Shown here piece after piece: positions 5,251 through 5,556 of a DNA stretch of 5,556 nt (position 1 is its first letter; each line of letters begins with the position of its first letter). The position numbers and the translations under genes were made by a program. This DNA comes from an uncultured Atopobium sp. (GTDB lineage: Bacteria; Actinomycetota; Coriobacteriia; Coriobacteriales; Atopobiaceae). The notes beneath the pieces were generated by a model. That model ran no database searches. It saw only the letters and a program-made list of their open reading frames with translations, and had not been told where the DNA came from. The stretch covers positions 1 to 5,556 of the forward strand of contig CAMPCT010000150.1 of assembly GCA_946647055.1 (NCBI GenBank), given 5' to 3'.

Positions 5251-5556
5251 CTATACGACGAGTGGCTCGGCCTCGAGCACGGCGGCCGCCATCTCGGCGA
5301 CAGTCCATCGCCGGGCGGAGCCCTCCCCCATCATGCCCGCAAGTGCCTGCTCGCAGAGACCCAGCACGCGGGACTCGCTGACGTCGCGCACGCCAAGCTC
5401 GACCAGCGATGCGGGAAGGCCCACGCCATGCAGGAAGCGCACCCACTCGCCCACCGCGTCACGCTCGCCAGCGGCGACGAGCTCCGCGGGCACGCAGGCA
5501 CCCACGACCTCGCCATGCATGCGACCACGCACGTCCGGGTCGGCCGAGAGGGCCTC
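5251..5556 (-). CDS. Glycerol-dehydrogenase-like metal-dependent alcohol dehydrogenase, C-terminal part (cut by window edge)
   Basis: The frame is open from the right edge to a TAG at 5251, giving the last 101 residues of a protein whose start lies outside the window. The segment MHGEVVGACVPAEL matches the HGExVAxG region of GldA-type group III alcohol dehydrogenases; its His is a metal ligand in that family. It is followed by FLHGVGLPASLVELGV, like the family's GLPxTLxELG, and by an alternating helix region ending AAAVLEAEPL, like the usual C-terminus AAILAAD. GldA enzymes oxidise glycerol to dihydroxyacetone with NAD and often accept 1,2- or 2,3-diols. An ATG or GTG inside the fragment would lack the NAD-binding domain and is not the start. 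Being just upstream of E1 on the same strand, it may belong to the same pathway. Family call is good; substrate is unknown. Confidence 0.75.
   Translation of the reverse strand, partial: EALSADPDVRGRMHGEVVGACVPAELVAAGERDAVGEWVRFLHGVGLPASLVELGVRDVSESRVLGLCEQALAGMMGEGSARRWTVAEMAAAVLEAEPLVV

Noticed and set aside
2937..5381. 814-codon plus-strand open frame opposite the E1 gene
   Set aside because: It is antisense to a clearly recognisable fused E1 gene. Its product has no recognisable motif, and such long antisense frames are common in GC-rich genes with strong third-position bias.

Overview
This window looks like a piece of a high-GC, probably anaerobic actinobacterial chromosome. I lean towards Coriobacteriia (an Olsenella/Atopobium-type genome), from the GC-rich coding style and a DUF285/BspA-type leucine-rich repeat protein; this placement is inference. 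All recognisable genes lie on the minus strand, so the window reads biologically from right to left.

Layout in transcription order: (1) 5556-5251, the C-terminal 101 residues of a glycerol-dehydrogenase-like iron/zinc alcohol dehydrogenase, cut by the window edge. (2) A 112-bp gap, the only sizeable intergenic space between genes. (3) 5138-3189, a 649-residue thiamine-diphosphate-dependent dehydrogenase E1 with alpha (AcoA-like) and beta (AcoB-like) subunits fused in one chain. (4) 3159-2602, a short 185-residue short-chain dehydrogenase/reductase (SDR) relative that has lost the catalytic Tyr, Lys and Ser and the middle glycine of the cofactor motif. (5) 2591-1806, a canonical, apparently active 261-residue SDR of the acetoin reductase/diol-polyol dehydrogenase kind. 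(6) 1783-74, a 569-residue protein made almost wholly of 18 and a half tandem 26-residue DUF285 repeats, without a visible signal peptide or anchor. (7) 73-1, a short non-coding tail with a weak hairpin and a 12-bp palindrome.

The last four genes are separated by 29, 10 and 22 bp, each with its own Shine-Dalgarno sequence. The SDR1 ribosome-binding site overlaps the stop codon of the degenerate SDR. They are therefore very probably one transcript. The enzymes fit oxidation/reduction and cleavage of a small hydroxyketone or vicinal diol (acetoin/2,3-butanediol, glycerol/dihydroxyacetone or a deoxy-sugar): the two dehydrogenases would interconvert alcohol and ketone, and the ThDP enzyme would act on the keto compound. 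The real substrate cannot be read from the sequence, and no E2 (lipoyl) or E3 gene is present in the window.

The most unusual points are the conserved-looking but catalytically dead SDR beside an active one, and the leader-less, cysteine- and tryptophan-laddered repeat protein at the end of a metabolic operon.
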